A stretch of 54,707 nucleotides of DNA, taken from positions 1 to 54,707 of the forward strand of contig CAZTKT010000001.1 in NCBI GenBank assembly GCA_964614265.1, read 5' to 3'. This DNA is from JACQKD01 sp964614265 (GTDB lineage: Bacteria > Patescibacteriota > Minisyncoccia > Phycocordibacterales > UBA918). Within the stretch, counting starts at the first letter, position 1, and every line of letters begins with the position of its first letter. Below the pieces are notes generated by a model that was not told where the DNA came from, made no database searches, and saw only the letters and a list, made by a program, of their open reading frames with translations. Shown here one piece after another: positions 7,065-14,689 of this stretch. A program made the translations under genes and the position numbers.

Positions 7065-8561
7065 ATGAGTATCTTCTTAGCAAATAAGCGAGACGACACT
7101 CCCCACGGCGTGTCACTCCCAACAAAAAAAACCACAGCGCTCAGTCAGAGCACGTTGTCTCTCCACAACACACTCACTGATACTCTGGAAGCATTTCTGC
7201 CACGCGATCCCACAAAGGTTACACTCTATACCTGTGGTCCAACGGTGTATGACAGTGTACACATCGGCAATCTGCGCGCGTACGTCTCTGCGGACATACT
7301 GAAACGTACGCTTGTCTATAACGGTTTCAGTGTCAATCACACAATGAATTTGACAGACTTCGGTCACCTCACTGATGACGCAGATGCTGGTGAGGATAAA
7401 ATGATGCGTGCACTCAAGCGTGCGGGTAAAAAGGTTACCCTTAAGAATATGCGTATCGTTGCGGATGGATTTAGCGATCTCTTCATACGCGATATGGCAG
7501 ATATCCACAACCAGACACCGACACAATACACAAAAGCCAGTGACTATGTAAAAGAACAGATCGTGCTTATTCGCACGCTGGTAGAAAAGGGGTATACCTA
7601 CCAGACCAGTGACGGAATCTATTTCGATGTTTCTCGATTTCCTGCCTATGGAGCGCTTGGTCATATCAATCTTGCAACACTGAAAGAAGGAGCGCGTATG
7701 AAAGTGAACACGGAAAAACGAAACCCCGCTGATTTTGCATTATGGAAATTTGGGGAGCTTGGGTGGGAGAGCATGTGGGGTAAGGGCTTTCCTGGGTGGC
7801 ATATCGAATGTACCGCAATGGCATTTGCGACTCTGGGAAAACAGATAGACATCCACACTGGCGGTATTGATCTCATCCCTACCCACCACAATAGCGAAAT
7901 TGCCCAAGCAGAATCAGCGACAGGAAAAAGTCCATACGTACGCTATTGGATACATAATGCATTCATCACGATCGACGAAACAAAGATTTCAAAATCACTG
8001 GGCAATGGTATCACCCTTCGTCAACTACGTGATCGTGGATACTCCCCACTCGCGTACCGCTATTGGCTTCTCACCGGACAGTATCGCTCTCCGATGAATT
8101 TTACATTTGAGGCACTTGACGGTGCGAAGCATGCGCTGTTTCGACTGAAGCGATTTGTCGTTGAGGCAATGGCGCGCGGCGGTGGGGTGATCATCGAACC
8201 GTATCGTCAGGCGATTCATCACGCACTCAACGATGATCTTGATACGCCGCGCGCCATTGCCCTCATCTGGGAATTGATCAAAGATGATGCTCATGCCGTC
8301 CCTGATAAAGTCGCAACGATTGTACACGTCGATACGGTCTTAGGTCTTGGTCTTGCTGATACGTCCGACAGTACTGGACACCCACTCGGTGTCATTGATA
8401 TTAGTGATCTCCCTGCAAAGGTCCAAGACCTCCTCGCAGAACGCGAACATGTACGAAAACAAAAAGACTGGGATCAGGCCGATGCCATCCGGCAAGCCAT
8501 TAACCTCGAAGGGTATCTCGTCGAAGACACTCCCCACGGCGTCCGGGTAACGAAGGCGTGA
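7065..8561 (+). CDS. cysS: Cysteine--tRNA ligase
   Basis: A 498-residue class I aminoacyl-tRNA synthetase charging tRNA-Cys. It shows the zinc/active-site start LYTCGPTVYDSVHIGNLR (HIGN as the HIGH motif), GWHIECTAMA, HTGGIDLIPTHHNSEIAQ and the KMSKS-type KISKSLGN, then the helical anticodon region and the usual C-terminus EDTPHGVR. The ATG at 7065 gives about 35 residues before the normal family start. That extension carries DDTPHGV, a copy of the protein's own C-terminal motif, from a 17-base direct repeat (7095-7111 and 8526-8542). TATACT at 7044-7049 is a likely -10. Downstream, 89 bp away, is dnaB. Confidence 0.95.
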   Translation: MSIFLANKRDDTPHGVSLPTKKTTALSQSTLSLHNTLTDTLEAFLPRDPTKVTLYTCGPTVYDSVHIGNLRAYVSADILKRTLVYNGFSVNHTMNLTDFGHLTDDADAGEDKMMRALKRAGKKVTLKNMRIVADGFSDLFIRDMADIHNQTPTQYTKASDYVKEQIVLIRTLVEKGYTYQTSDGIYFDVSRFPAYGALGHINLATLKEGARMKVNTEKRNPADFALWKFGELGWESMWGKGFPGWHIECTAMAFATLGKQIDIHTGGIDLIPTHHNSEIAQAESATGKSPYVRYWIHNAFITIDETKISKSLGNGITLRQLRDRGYSPLAYRYWLLTGQYRSPMNFTFEALDGAKHALFRLKRFVVEAMARGGGVIIEPYRQAIHHALNDDLDTPRAIALIWELIKDDAHAVPDKVATIVHVDTVLGLGLADTSDSTGHPLGVIDISDLPAKVQDLLAEREHVRKQKDWDQADAIRQAINLEGYLVEDTPHGVRVTKA

Positions 8562-8650
8562 GTGATAGGACGCTGTGGATATACTGTGGACAAAATGTGT
8601 ATGGGCGCTGAGATTGCGTTGTGGCATGACATGATACAATGTTCTCTACC

Positions 8651-10084
8651 ATGCCAGAATCCACTCCACAAAAATCACCATACGTCCCACAATCCACGCG
8701 TCCACCGATGCAAAAGAACTTGCGGGTGGTCCCCCACAACACCGATGCGGAACGAGCGCTCCTCGGCGCGATCATGCTCAAACCCGAGAGCATGCACGAC
8801 ATCTCTGTCTCCGTCTACCCAGAATCTTTTTATGCAGACAAGCACCGCGAAATCTTTACCGCGATGCTTGATATCTTTACCAAGAGCAACCCAATCGATT
8901 TGCTCTCTGTCACCCACAAACTGAAAGATCGCAAGGTGCTGGATCGTATCGGTGGTGCAAGTTATCTCACCGAACTGATCGAGAGTGTACCCGCCGCCGC
9001 AAACGCAAGTTACTACGCGGAAGTCGTACAAGACAAAGCAGTGCTTCGCGGACTTATCAGAGCCGCCGACGAAATCGCAGAGATTGGATTTTCAAATCCG
9101 GAAGAAGTGGACGAAGCGCTCGACAGTGCTGAGAAAAAAATCTATCAGGTCACCCAGTCACCGACGGCACAGAAGTTTACCCCAATCAAAAATTCTCTCG
9201 GCGAGGCGTGGGATCGGCTCGACCGACTCCATAATTCGAAGGACGAAATACGTGGTGTGCAGACTGGCTTTCCGGCACTGGATAGTTTACTCGCGGGTCT
9301 GCAAAAATCCGATCTCATCATTCTTGCCGCACGACCAAGTGTGGGTAAGACCGCATTTGCGCTCGATATCGCGCGCCACGCGGCCTGCCTTCACGGTGTA
9401 CCCGTTGGCATCTTCTCCCTTGAAATGAGCGATCAACAGCTCGTCGATCGCATGCTCGCCGCTGAAGCAAAGGTTGATGCGTGGAAACTCCGTACGGGGA
9501 AACTCTCAACCGATGAAGAATTTGCGCTCGTGCAAGAAGCAATGGGACGACTCTCTGAAGCGCCAATTCACATTGATGACCAGCCCGGCAATAGTATCCT
9601 CAAGATGCGTTCAGCGGCACGTCGTCTCAAAAACGAATTTGGTCTTGGACTGATCGTTGTTGATTATCTTCAGCTCATGATGCCCGCAAATATGCGCTAC
9701 CACGACTCGATGGTGCAACAAGTGACTGAGATCTCTCGTGCACTTAAAATAATGGCGCGCGAGCTTGATGTGCCCGTTCTTGCCCTCTCACAGCTCTCGC
9801 GTGCGGTCGAACAACGTGGTGGCAAACCCCGCCTCTCCGACCTTCGAGATTCCGGCTCGATCGAGCAAGATGCCGATGTTGTTATGTTTATTCACCGTGA
9901 TGATAAGACAAATGAAAACTCTGATCGACCAAACATCGCACAGATTCTCGTTGAGAAACATCGCAATGGTCCCACCGGCTCGATCGAGCTGTATTTTGAT
10001 GAGAAGCGTACAACCTTCCTCTCGCTTGAAAGCAAACGTGGTGGAGAAGATGCATTTGCCGCGACACACGATGATGATTTTTAA
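8651..10084 (+). CDS. dnaB: Replicative DNA helicase DnaB
   Basis: A 477-residue DnaB, the hexameric helicase that opens the replication fork. The N-terminal domain (about residues 20-125, DAERALLGAIML...) is followed by the RecA-like motor with Walker A ARPSVGKTAFAL, GIFSLEMS, the Walker B region IVVDYLQLM, ALSQLSRAVEQRG and SDLRDSGSIEQDAD. No intein is present. The ATG at 8651 is chosen over the in-frame ATG at 8639 because the latter overlaps a -10 (TACAAT, 8635-8640); the 8651 start would be leaderless. It is followed 15 bp later by recR on the same strand. Confidence 0.97.
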   Translation: MPESTPQKSPYVPQSTRPPMQKNLRVVPHNTDAERALLGAIMLKPESMHDISVSVYPESFYADKHREIFTAMLDIFTKSNPIDLLSVTHKLKDRKVLDRIGGASYLTELIESVPAAANASYYAEVVQDKAVLRGLIRAADEIAEIGFSNPEEVDEALDSAEKKIYQVTQSPTAQKFTPIKNSLGEAWDRLDRLHNSKDEIRGVQTGFPALDSLLAGLQKSDLIILAARPSVGKTAFALDIARHAACLHGVPVGIFSLEMSDQQLVDRMLAAEAKVDAWKLRTGKLSTDEEFALVQEAMGRLSEAPIHIDDQPGNSILKMRSAARRLKNEFGLGLIVVDYLQLMMPANMRYHDSMVQQVTEISRALKIMARELDVPVLALSQLSRAVEQRGGKPRLSDLRDSGSIEQDADVVMFIHRDDKTNENSDRPNIAQILVEKHRNGPTGSIELYFDEKRTTFLSLESKRGGEDAFAATHDDDF

Positions 10085-10099
10085 TACCACACGGCGACT

Positions 10100-10714
10100 A
10101 TGACTTCCATTGAAGAGCTTTCCCGACAGTTTGAGCGTTTCCCGGGCATCGGCCCACGCCAAGCGCGACGGTTTGTCTACCATCTCTTGACTGAAGATCC
10201 ACAGGCGCTTCAGCTACTTGCCATGGCAATTGCTGACATACAAACAAAAGTTATTGAGTGCCCGCACTGTTTTCGCTATTTCGCGAGCTCCAATCGGGCA
10301 ACGCTCTGTGGCATCTGCGAAAACGGCGCTCGCAATCATGAGCTTCTCATCGTTGTCGAACGCGACTCCGACATCATGCCGATCGAATACTCGGGTACGT
10401 ACGACGGCTACTACTTCGTACTCGGCGGTACCGTTCCGCTTCTCGATCCTGAAGAAAACATAAAACTGCGCGGCGGCGCATTGCGTGGCATAACAGAGAT
10501 GCGCGCAGACGGCGGCCTCAAAGAAGTCATTCTTGCCTTCTCCGTCAATCCCGACGGAGAAAATACTGCCCGCTATGTCACGACCCTTCTCAAAGACCCT
10601 GGAGAAAAGCACGGCATAAAAATTTCTATCCTCGGACGCGGTCTTTCAACCGGCTCCGAACTTGAATACGCCGATCCTGAAACTATCAAGAATGCCCTGA
10701 AGAATCGCACCTAG
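10100..10714 (+). CDS. recR: Recombination mediator RecR
   Basis: A 204-residue RecR, which with RecO/RecF loads RecA at gaps. It has the N-terminal helix-hairpin-helix (RFPGIGPRQARRFVYHLL), the C4 zinc finger (CPHC...LCGIC, about residues 54-75) and a Toprim domain containing LIVVERDSDIMPIE and a Walker-like GRGLSTGSELEYAD ending. Length is normal. It is probably co-transcribed with dnaB. Its TAG stop shares the palindrome CTAG with the stop of the convergent FMN reductase gene. Confidence 0.95.
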   Translation: MTSIEELSRQFERFPGIGPRQARRFVYHLLTEDPQALQLLAMAIADIQTKVIECPHCFRYFASSNRATLCGICENGARNHELLIVVERDSDIMPIEYSGTYDGYYFVLGGTVPLLDPEENIKLRGGALRGITEMRADGGLKEVILAFSVNPDGENTARYVTTLLKDPGEKHGIKISILGRGLSTGSELEYADPETIKNALKNRT

Positions 10715-11271
10715 GCCTCGTCCTTCCCTCTGGCAGCTTTAAGCGCATTCGCGTACCACATAAGTTCATCGAGCATTTTGGAAATACGTTTGTAGTAGGA
10801 GTCATCTTGCATCACACTCTTTTCATCAAACAACTCTGCGATTTTTGAAAAATAGACCGCTTCAAGGATCGGCACAGCTTCAAGATCGATGAGTACGCTG
10901 CGTAATTGCTCTATCATGCGCGCGCCACCCATAGTTCCTGCCGAAACACCACAGATTGCGATCGGTTTGCGTTTATATTCGCCATCAGACATATCAAGCA
11001 TCATTTTGAGCTCCCCTGGATAGCCGTGGTTATACTCGGGAGAGACAATAATAAACGCATCAGCGCGTTGAGTTATGTTCGAGAGTTTTTTTGCTATCGT
11101 CGACTCCCCACTATCGTCTGTTGCCATTAGAGGGTACTCTCGTACATCAATAAATGCCGTCTCTACACTGATACGCTTTTCTACTATATTAAATACAAAA
11201 CGTGCGACATGTTCAGAACGACGTCCTTCACGAGCAGTCCCAAGAATAACTGGGATAAAGAGCGATGACAT
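10711..11271 (-). CDS. NADPH-dependent FMN reductase family protein
   Basis: A 186-residue flavodoxin-fold oxidoreductase. The N-terminus PVILGTAREGRRSEHVARF is the phosphate-binding loop of the FMN_red family, and SPEYNHGYPGELKMMLD is its conserved flavin-contact motif (usually SPEYNxxxPgxLKNaiD). Members reduce FMN or quinones with NAD(P)H; the substrate here is unknown. Its stop codon overlaps that of recR by 4 bp. It lies 26 bp downstream of the bL21 gene on the same strand and may be read from the bL21 promoter. Confidence 0.88.
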   Translation of the reverse strand: MSSLFIPVILGTAREGRRSEHVARFVFNIVEKRISVETAFIDVREYPLMATDDSGESTIAKKLSNITQRADAFIIVSPEYNHGYPGELKMMLDMSDGEYKRKPIAICGVSAGTMGGARMIEQLRSVLIDLEAVPILEAVYFSKIAELFDEKSVMQDDSYYKRISKMLDELMWYANALKAARGKDEA

Positions 11272-11297
11272 TGTGTGAGACGTTATCTACCTCCCTA

Positions 11298-11684
11298 TTA
11301 CACCAACGCTGTAATTTTTACTCGATCGTACTTCTGACGATGACCAATTTTTCGATCACGGTTACTCTTTGCCTTAAAGCGTACGATAGAAAGCTTCTTT
11401 CCTTTCTTCTCTCCCTGATAGATCGCAGTGACTTTTGCACCAGAGATGTATGGTGTACCAATGGTTGTGTCCGTACCATTATCGACCAGAAGTACCTTTT
11501 CAAATGAGACGACATCACCTTCTTTATACTCTTCGGGGAGTTGCTCGACGTCGAGAATGTCGCCCACACAGACCACGTGCTGTTTGCCCCCGCTTACAAT
11601 CACGGCAAACTCGCCATTCTTTGCCGTTCCCTTCGGTGTTGTTGTAAGTGCCTTTGTGGCGGTTTTTGACGTTTCGGGAGCCAT
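11298..11684 (-). CDS. rplU: Large ribosomal subunit protein bL21
   Basis: A 128-residue bL21. The family core starts at about residue 25 (FAVIVSGGKQHVV) and includes GDVVSFEKVLLVDNG, GAKVTAIYQGEKKGKKLSIVRFKAK and the basic end GHRQKYDRVKI. The first 24 residues are a Thr/Lys-rich extension not seen in standard bL21. The ATG at 11684 fits the promoter at 11694-11722, only 9 nt upstream, so the message is leaderless. The usual partner bL27 (rpmA) is not next to it. Confidence 0.93.
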   Translation of the reverse strand: MAPETSKTATKALTTTPKGTAKNGEFAVIVSGGKQHVVCVGDILDVEQLPEEYKEGDVVSFEKVLLVDNGTDTTIGTPYISGAKVTAIYQGEKKGKKLSIVRFKAKSNRDRKIGHRQKYDRVKITALV

Positions 11685-11693
11685 AATCCACGC

Positions 11694-11722
11694 ATACTAC
11701 AAGAAATGAGCAGAAAACGCAA
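11694..11722 (-). promoter_or_regulatory. rplU promoter (leaderless)
   Basis: Minus strand -35 TTGCGT (11717-11722), 17-bp spacer, -10 TAGTAT (11694-11699), then 9 nt to the rplU ATG. The spacing matches the grpE promoter exactly. Confidence 0.75.
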
Positions 11723-11761
11723 CTGGTTGTGTAGACCAGGCATAACCCACCCTACAGACAT

Positions 11762-11789
11762 AAAAAATCACAACCGAAAGGGGTTGTGA
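11762..11789 (-). terminator. Terminator of the candidate RNA gene
   Basis: Minus strand TCACAACC / GGTTGTGA, 8-bp stem with a 6-nt loop, followed by six T residues (11762-11767 read as A on the + strand). It ends transcription 40 bp before the rplU -35. Confidence 0.8.
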
Positions 11790-11976
11790 GGGTTGCGGGT
11801 ACACGGATGTATGTTGGAAAGAACAGGCAGACTCGTGACCAAAAGGAAACCCCGACGCGAGGGTGGTGGTTCGCGTCGAGGTCGGCTGATGCGTGAGTGT
11901 TACATTTCACCAAAGAAATTAATCCTTTGGGCGGAGAAGGTAGTAGCTTCTCGCTCACACATCAGCTATGTGTCCA
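11762..11976 (-). ncRNA. Candidate standalone structured RNA, about 215 nt
   Basis: The 335-bp space between rplU and rmuC has no credible reading frame but shows a full RNA-gene layout on the minus strand. A promoter lies at 11983-12011. A 13-bp helix (11954-11966 with 11885-11897, one G-U) encloses two hairpins: GAGAAG/CTTCTC (11934-11952) and CCAAAG/CTTTGG (11910-11930). An 8-bp perfect hairpin, CGACGCGA/TCGCGTCG (11853-11878), follows, and then an intrinsic terminator (11762-11789). A possible closing helix pairs GGACAC near the 5' end with GTGTACC near the 3' end. I did not find signature bases of SRP RNA, RNase P RNA or tmRNA; 6S RNA is possible by size. rplU has its own promoter downstream, so this is not simply an L21 leader. 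Confidence 0.6.
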
Positions 11977-11982
11977 AGCGAC

Positions 11983-12011
11983 ATAGTACCCCACTCCATC
12001 ACACTATGCAA
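11983..12011 (-). promoter_or_regulatory. Promoter of the candidate RNA gene
   Basis: Minus strand -35 TTGCAT (12006-12011), 17-bp spacer, -10 TACTAT (11983-11988). No ATG with a usable frame follows; the structured stretch begins about 7 nt downstream. The promoter fits between the rmuC stop (12020) and the RNA. Confidence 0.65.
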
Positions 12012-12019
12012 TAGGCACT

Positions 12020-13138
12020 TCATTCGTCACTCGCCTGTGGTCGATCAAGGGAAAGTTGCTCAACATCCATCCCACTACCGGTGATACGCAGGACATCCTT
12101 GTCTACCTTGCCGAGCTCTTTTTGTGCGGCGTTGTAGTGATTGACGGTGGTACCAAGAGCGGTACCCACTTTTTTAAAGTAATCATCGTATGCCTTGAGG
12201 TGTCGTGAAAGATCTTCTACATGTTTGCCGATTTGTTTTGCGGATTCCTCAATTTTGAATGCACGGAAACCATAGAGCACCGATTGGAGATACGCCGCAA
12301 AGGTCGTCGGGGACACGATGATCACATTCTTATCTTTATACGCATAGTCGATCAACGAACGTGTATTGACCTTGAGTGAGCCGACTTCATTGACTAATAG
12401 ATCGTAATAAATCGCTTCTGCGGGGATGTACATAAAGGCAAACGGAAGTGTCCCGTCTCGGGGACGAATGTATTTCGCCGTCTCGTCGATGCGTTTCTTC
12501 AGATCGCTGGTGAACTCTTTTTCAAGTGCTTGTCGGCGCATCTCGTCTGGCTCATCGACGAGACGGCGATAATTGTCCAATGAAAACTTTGCGTCAATCG
12601 GTATCATACCGTCCTTCGTTTCGATGACCGCATCTACTGTGTCGCCTCCCGGAAACTGATACTGCAAGTGATATGCGCCCGCAGGCAGGATGTTTTCAAG
12701 CGCGAGCTGGAGAGATGCTTCCCCGAGGTTTCCTCGCTGTTTCTGATGCTTCAAAACCTTTTCAAGGTTTTGAAGCTGTTCGGCAACCGTAAAGACTTGC
12801 TTTGACGATTCTGAAACTTGGCTTACTCCCTTTGCGACGCTTATGAGCTGTTCGTTGACTTCTTTGTTGATGTCTCGAATGAGCTTCTGTGATTCGGTAA
12901 ACTGTGTCTCAACTGCTGCATGCATGGTGCGCGTCGTCTCCCCCATTTTACGATCGAGGGTGCGAGAGAGCTCTTGTAGCTGTTGCTGGAGGAGCAACAT
13001 CTCAGTCCCCCGATTGTCGGTGCGTCCAGTCAGCGATCGTGACAGTCTAAAGAGAAAAAACCCAATGACCACCATAGTGGCCAAGATGACTACAGCCAAA
13101 AGCGGTAGAAGTGATTCCATAGGGATATAGCTTACCAT
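12020..13138 (-). CDS. rmuC: DNA recombination protein RmuC
   Basis: About 372 residues. The N-terminus holds one membrane helix (LLPLLAVVILATMVVIGFFLF), then a long coiled coil and the RmuC nuclease-like domain with RGNLGEASLQLALENIL, the conserved IPIDAKFSLDNY and PFAFMYIPAEAIYYDLL. RmuC limits recombination at inverted repeats in E. coli; the fold is related to restriction endonucleases. Start choice is uncertain: ATGs at 13150, 13138 and 13120 are in frame. 13138 is preferred because TATAGC (13151-13156), the mirror of the divergent yqeY -10, would place transcription just before it. The coding sequence contains a perfect 13-bp-arm palindrome (12748-12776). Confidence 0.92.
   Translation of the reverse strand: MVSYIPMESLLPLLAVVILATMVVIGFFLFRLSRSLTGRTDNRGTEMLLLQQQLQELSRTLDRKMGETTRTMHAAVETQFTESQKLIRDINKEVNEQLISVAKGVSQVSESSKQVFTVAEQLQNLEKVLKHQKQRGNLGEASLQLALENILPAGAYHLQYQFPGGDTVDAVIETKDGMIPIDAKFSLDNYRRLVDEPDEMRRQALEKEFTSDLKKRIDETAKYIRPRDGTLPFAFMYIPAEAIYYDLLVNEVGSLKVNTRSLIDYAYKDKNVIIVSPTTFAAYLQSVLYGFRAFKIEESAKQIGKHVEDLSRHLKAYDDYFKKVGTALGTTVNHYNAAQKELGKVDKDVLRITGSGMDVEQLSLDRPQASDE
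12748..12776. repeat. Perfect palindrome inside rmuC (13-bp arms, 3-nt loop)
   Basis: GCTTCAAAACCTT (12748-12760), loop TTC, then its exact reverse complement (12764-12776). On the coding strand the loop is GAA, as in the prmC palindrome. It encodes LQNLEKVLKH in the coiled-coil region. Confidence 0.9.
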
Positions 13139-13167
13139 ACTACGAAACATGCTATACTGAACGCACT

Positions 13168-13620
13168 ATGCCCCTACACACCACCATAAAAGACCAGCTC
13201 AAAGATGCAATGAAGACAAAGGATGAAGTGCGCCTGCGGACCGTTCGCAATATGCTCACGACCTTCACGAATGAGCTTGTCGCCACAGGAAAGAAACCAC
13301 AAGACATACTTGCTGATGAAGATGTGCTCGTGGTCATCAAACGTCTCGCGAAACAGCGAAAAGACTCGATTGAACAGTTCCAGAAAGGTGGACGTCAGGA
13401 TTTGGTCGTCGGAGAAGAAAAAGAGCTTGCGATACTTGAAACGTATCTGCCCCAACTCATGACGCAAGAGGAAATAGAGCCAATCGCTCGTGCACAGAAA
13501 GAGAAACTCGGCGTCACAGGTAAGTCACAGATGGGCAAACTTATGGGGGCAATCATGAAAGAGCTTGGAGGAAAGGCGGATGGTGGAGATGTAAAAGTAG
13601 TAGTTGAGAAACTCTTTTAG
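13168..13620 (+). CDS. GatB/YqeY domain protein
   Basis: A 150-residue YqeY-type protein, the tRNA-binding helical domain that also forms the C-terminus of GatB. Visible features are the N-terminal helices LKDAMKTKDEVRLRTVRNML, the middle segment VIKRLAKQRKDSIEQFQKGGR and the C-terminal GKSQMGKLMGAIMKELGGKADG. A role in tRNA-dependent amidation is suspected for the family but not shown. TATACT (13153-13158) is 9 nt before the ATG, a leaderless arrangement. It is divergent from rmuC and its stop overlaps the convergent small membrane protein gene by 3 bp. Confidence 0.92.
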   Translation: MPLHTTIKDQLKDAMKTKDEVRLRTVRNMLTTFTNELVATGKKPQDILADEDVLVVIKRLAKQRKDSIEQFQKGGRQDLVVGEEKELAILETYLPQLMTQEEIEPIARAQKEKLGVTGKSQMGKLMGAIMKELGGKADGGDVKVVVEKLF

Positions 13621-13811
13621 ACTCCTAGTTCAGTTGCCTGATTCAGTGTATTGAGAAATGTTGGAATCGCAAAAAGCAGTCCAATAGCGGGCAATACCAC
13701 AAGAACCACACTGATGATAATCGTCGTCAAAAAATATTTCCGAGTCTTCTCCACCGAGACGTAAATCTGATCTATTTTTTCTTCAAGAAGTTTTAGTCGT
13801 TGTTCATCCAT
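13617..13811 (-). CDS. Small single-pass membrane protein
   Basis: A 64-residue protein of unknown function. Residues 1-24 form a charged amphipathic helix (MDEQRLKLLEEKIDQIYVSV), followed by one hydrophobic segment at about 26-52. The C-terminus is short. Such coil-plus-helix mini-proteins are frequent in parcubacterial genomes. It has its own -10 TATACT (13819-13824), 7 nt before the ATG, which argues that it is a real gene. Its stop overlaps yqeY. Confidence 0.7.
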   Translation of the reverse strand: MDEQRLKLLEEKIDQIYVSVEKTRKYFLTTIIISVVLVVLPAIGLLFAIPTFLNTLNQATELGV

Positions 13812-13861
13812 ATAGGCAAGTATACTCCGAGACGTCTAATCGTGCGTACCTGTCATGTGCA

Positions 13862-14263
13862 CTATCTAGCGAGCATCATCACACGTCCCTGAGACACCGT
13901 CACTTGTTTTAACTCCCTCCGGCACGCACGATACTCTGGGCAGGTGGTTGCGACGAGCGCCCAGAACTGGGGTGAATGATTGAGTTGTGCAAGATGGCAG
14001 AGTTCGTGGATGATGACGTAGTCAGCGAGGTGCGCCGGAAGGAAGGCTATTTTGTAGTTAAAATTGAGATTGCCATGTGCGGAACAGCTTCCCCAGCATG
14101 ACTTTTGATTTTTGATCGCCACTCGCTTGTAGGTAAAGTGGTAGTGTTCGTTGAGTTCGGCAAGTCGCGCGTGCACATGTGCACGCGCGACTTCTTTATG
14201 CGCGAGGTAGTGTTTCGTCGGTTGTTTCCGCACGCGCCTTCGTTTTCGACGAAACACCCACAT
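13862..14263 (-). CDS. YgjP/SprT-like metal-dependent hydrolase (DUF45), short form
   Basis: A 133-residue zinc-metalloprotease-like protein. The C-terminal half has the HExxH motif in IIHELCHLAQLNHSPQFW, preceded by the family motif KSCWGSCSAHGNLNFNYKI. Full-length YgjP proteins are about 230 residues, so this is a core-domain version. The ATG at 14263 is preferred because it follows the msrB stop by one base (TAA-C-ATG); an upstream ATG at 14296 overlaps msrB. It is the last gene of a helicase-msrA-msrB-hydrolase operon. The gene contains a perfect 32-bp palindrome (14162-14193) encoding EVARAHVHARL. Confidence 0.85.
   Translation of the reverse strand: MWVFRRKRRRVRKQPTKHYLAHKEVARAHVHARLAELNEHYHFTYKRVAIKNQKSCWGSCSAHGNLNFNYKIAFLPAHLADYVIIHELCHLAQLNHSPQFWALVATTCPEYRACRRELKQVTVSQGRVMMLAR
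14162..14193. repeat. Perfect 32-bp palindrome inside the metallopeptidase gene
   Basis: Two 16-bp arms, AAGTCGCGCGTGCACA and its exact reverse complement, with no loop. It is fully inside a coding sequence and in frame. Chance occurrence of 16-bp perfect arms in a window of this size is very unlikely. Confidence 0.9.
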
Positions 14264-14264
14264 G

Positions 14265-14675
14265 TTAGGAACCGGTGTTCTCTTCTTCAAACCCAAGACA
14301 TACAGAGTTCATACAGTATCGCTTCCCGGTTTCTGTGGGACCATCGTCAAAAAGATGCCCGAGATGCGAGCCACAGTGCGCGCAGACGGTCTCAATTCGC
14401 CTCATGCCATGAGATATATCGGGGATCTCTCTAACCGCGCCCGGTAGCGCCTTGTCAAAACTGGGCCATCCCGTACCTGAGTCAAACTTTGCATCGGAGG
14501 GAAAGAGCGGGTTGTCACAGGCGGCACATCGATACATCCCATCACGATTTTCTTTCAGGAGCTTTCCAGAAAATGGCGCCTCTGTGTTCCCTTCACGCAA
14601 GACAGCATATGCCTCGGGAGACAATTTCTGCTTCCATTCATCTTCAGTGCTTTCTGATTGTGGATGTGTATTCAT
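14265..14675 (-). CDS. msrB: Peptide-methionine (R)-S-oxide reductase MsrB
   Basis: A 136-residue MsrB, which repairs the R form of methionine sulfoxide in proteins. The zinc site is CAACDNPLF ... CAHCGSHLGHLF; the substrate region SGTGWPSF and the catalytic cysteine in RYCMNSVCLGF are present. Length is normal for the single-domain enzyme. It starts 14 bp after the msrA stop, and the metallopeptidase gene follows after one base. The msrA-msrB pair repairs both stereoisomers, so this operon is an oxidative-damage repair unit. Confidence 0.96.
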   Translation of the reverse strand: MNTHPQSESTEDEWKQKLSPEAYAVLREGNTEAPFSGKLLKENRDGMYRCAACDNPLFPSDAKFDSGTGWPSFDKALPGAVREIPDISHGMRRIETVCAHCGSHLGHLFDDGPTETGKRYCMNSVCLGFEEENTGS

Positions 14676-14689
14676 ACTAATACGGTTAG

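Noticed and set aside
8639..8650. ATG 8639 as dnaB start
   Set aside because: It overlaps the -10 hexamer TACAAT; ATG 8651 fits a leaderless transcript.
11685..11976. bL21 leader (autoregulatory riboswitch-like element) for rplU
   Set aside because: The structured part ends in its own terminator and rplU has a separate promoter 9 nt before its ATG, so a standalone RNA is more consistent. An attenuation role cannot be fully excluded.
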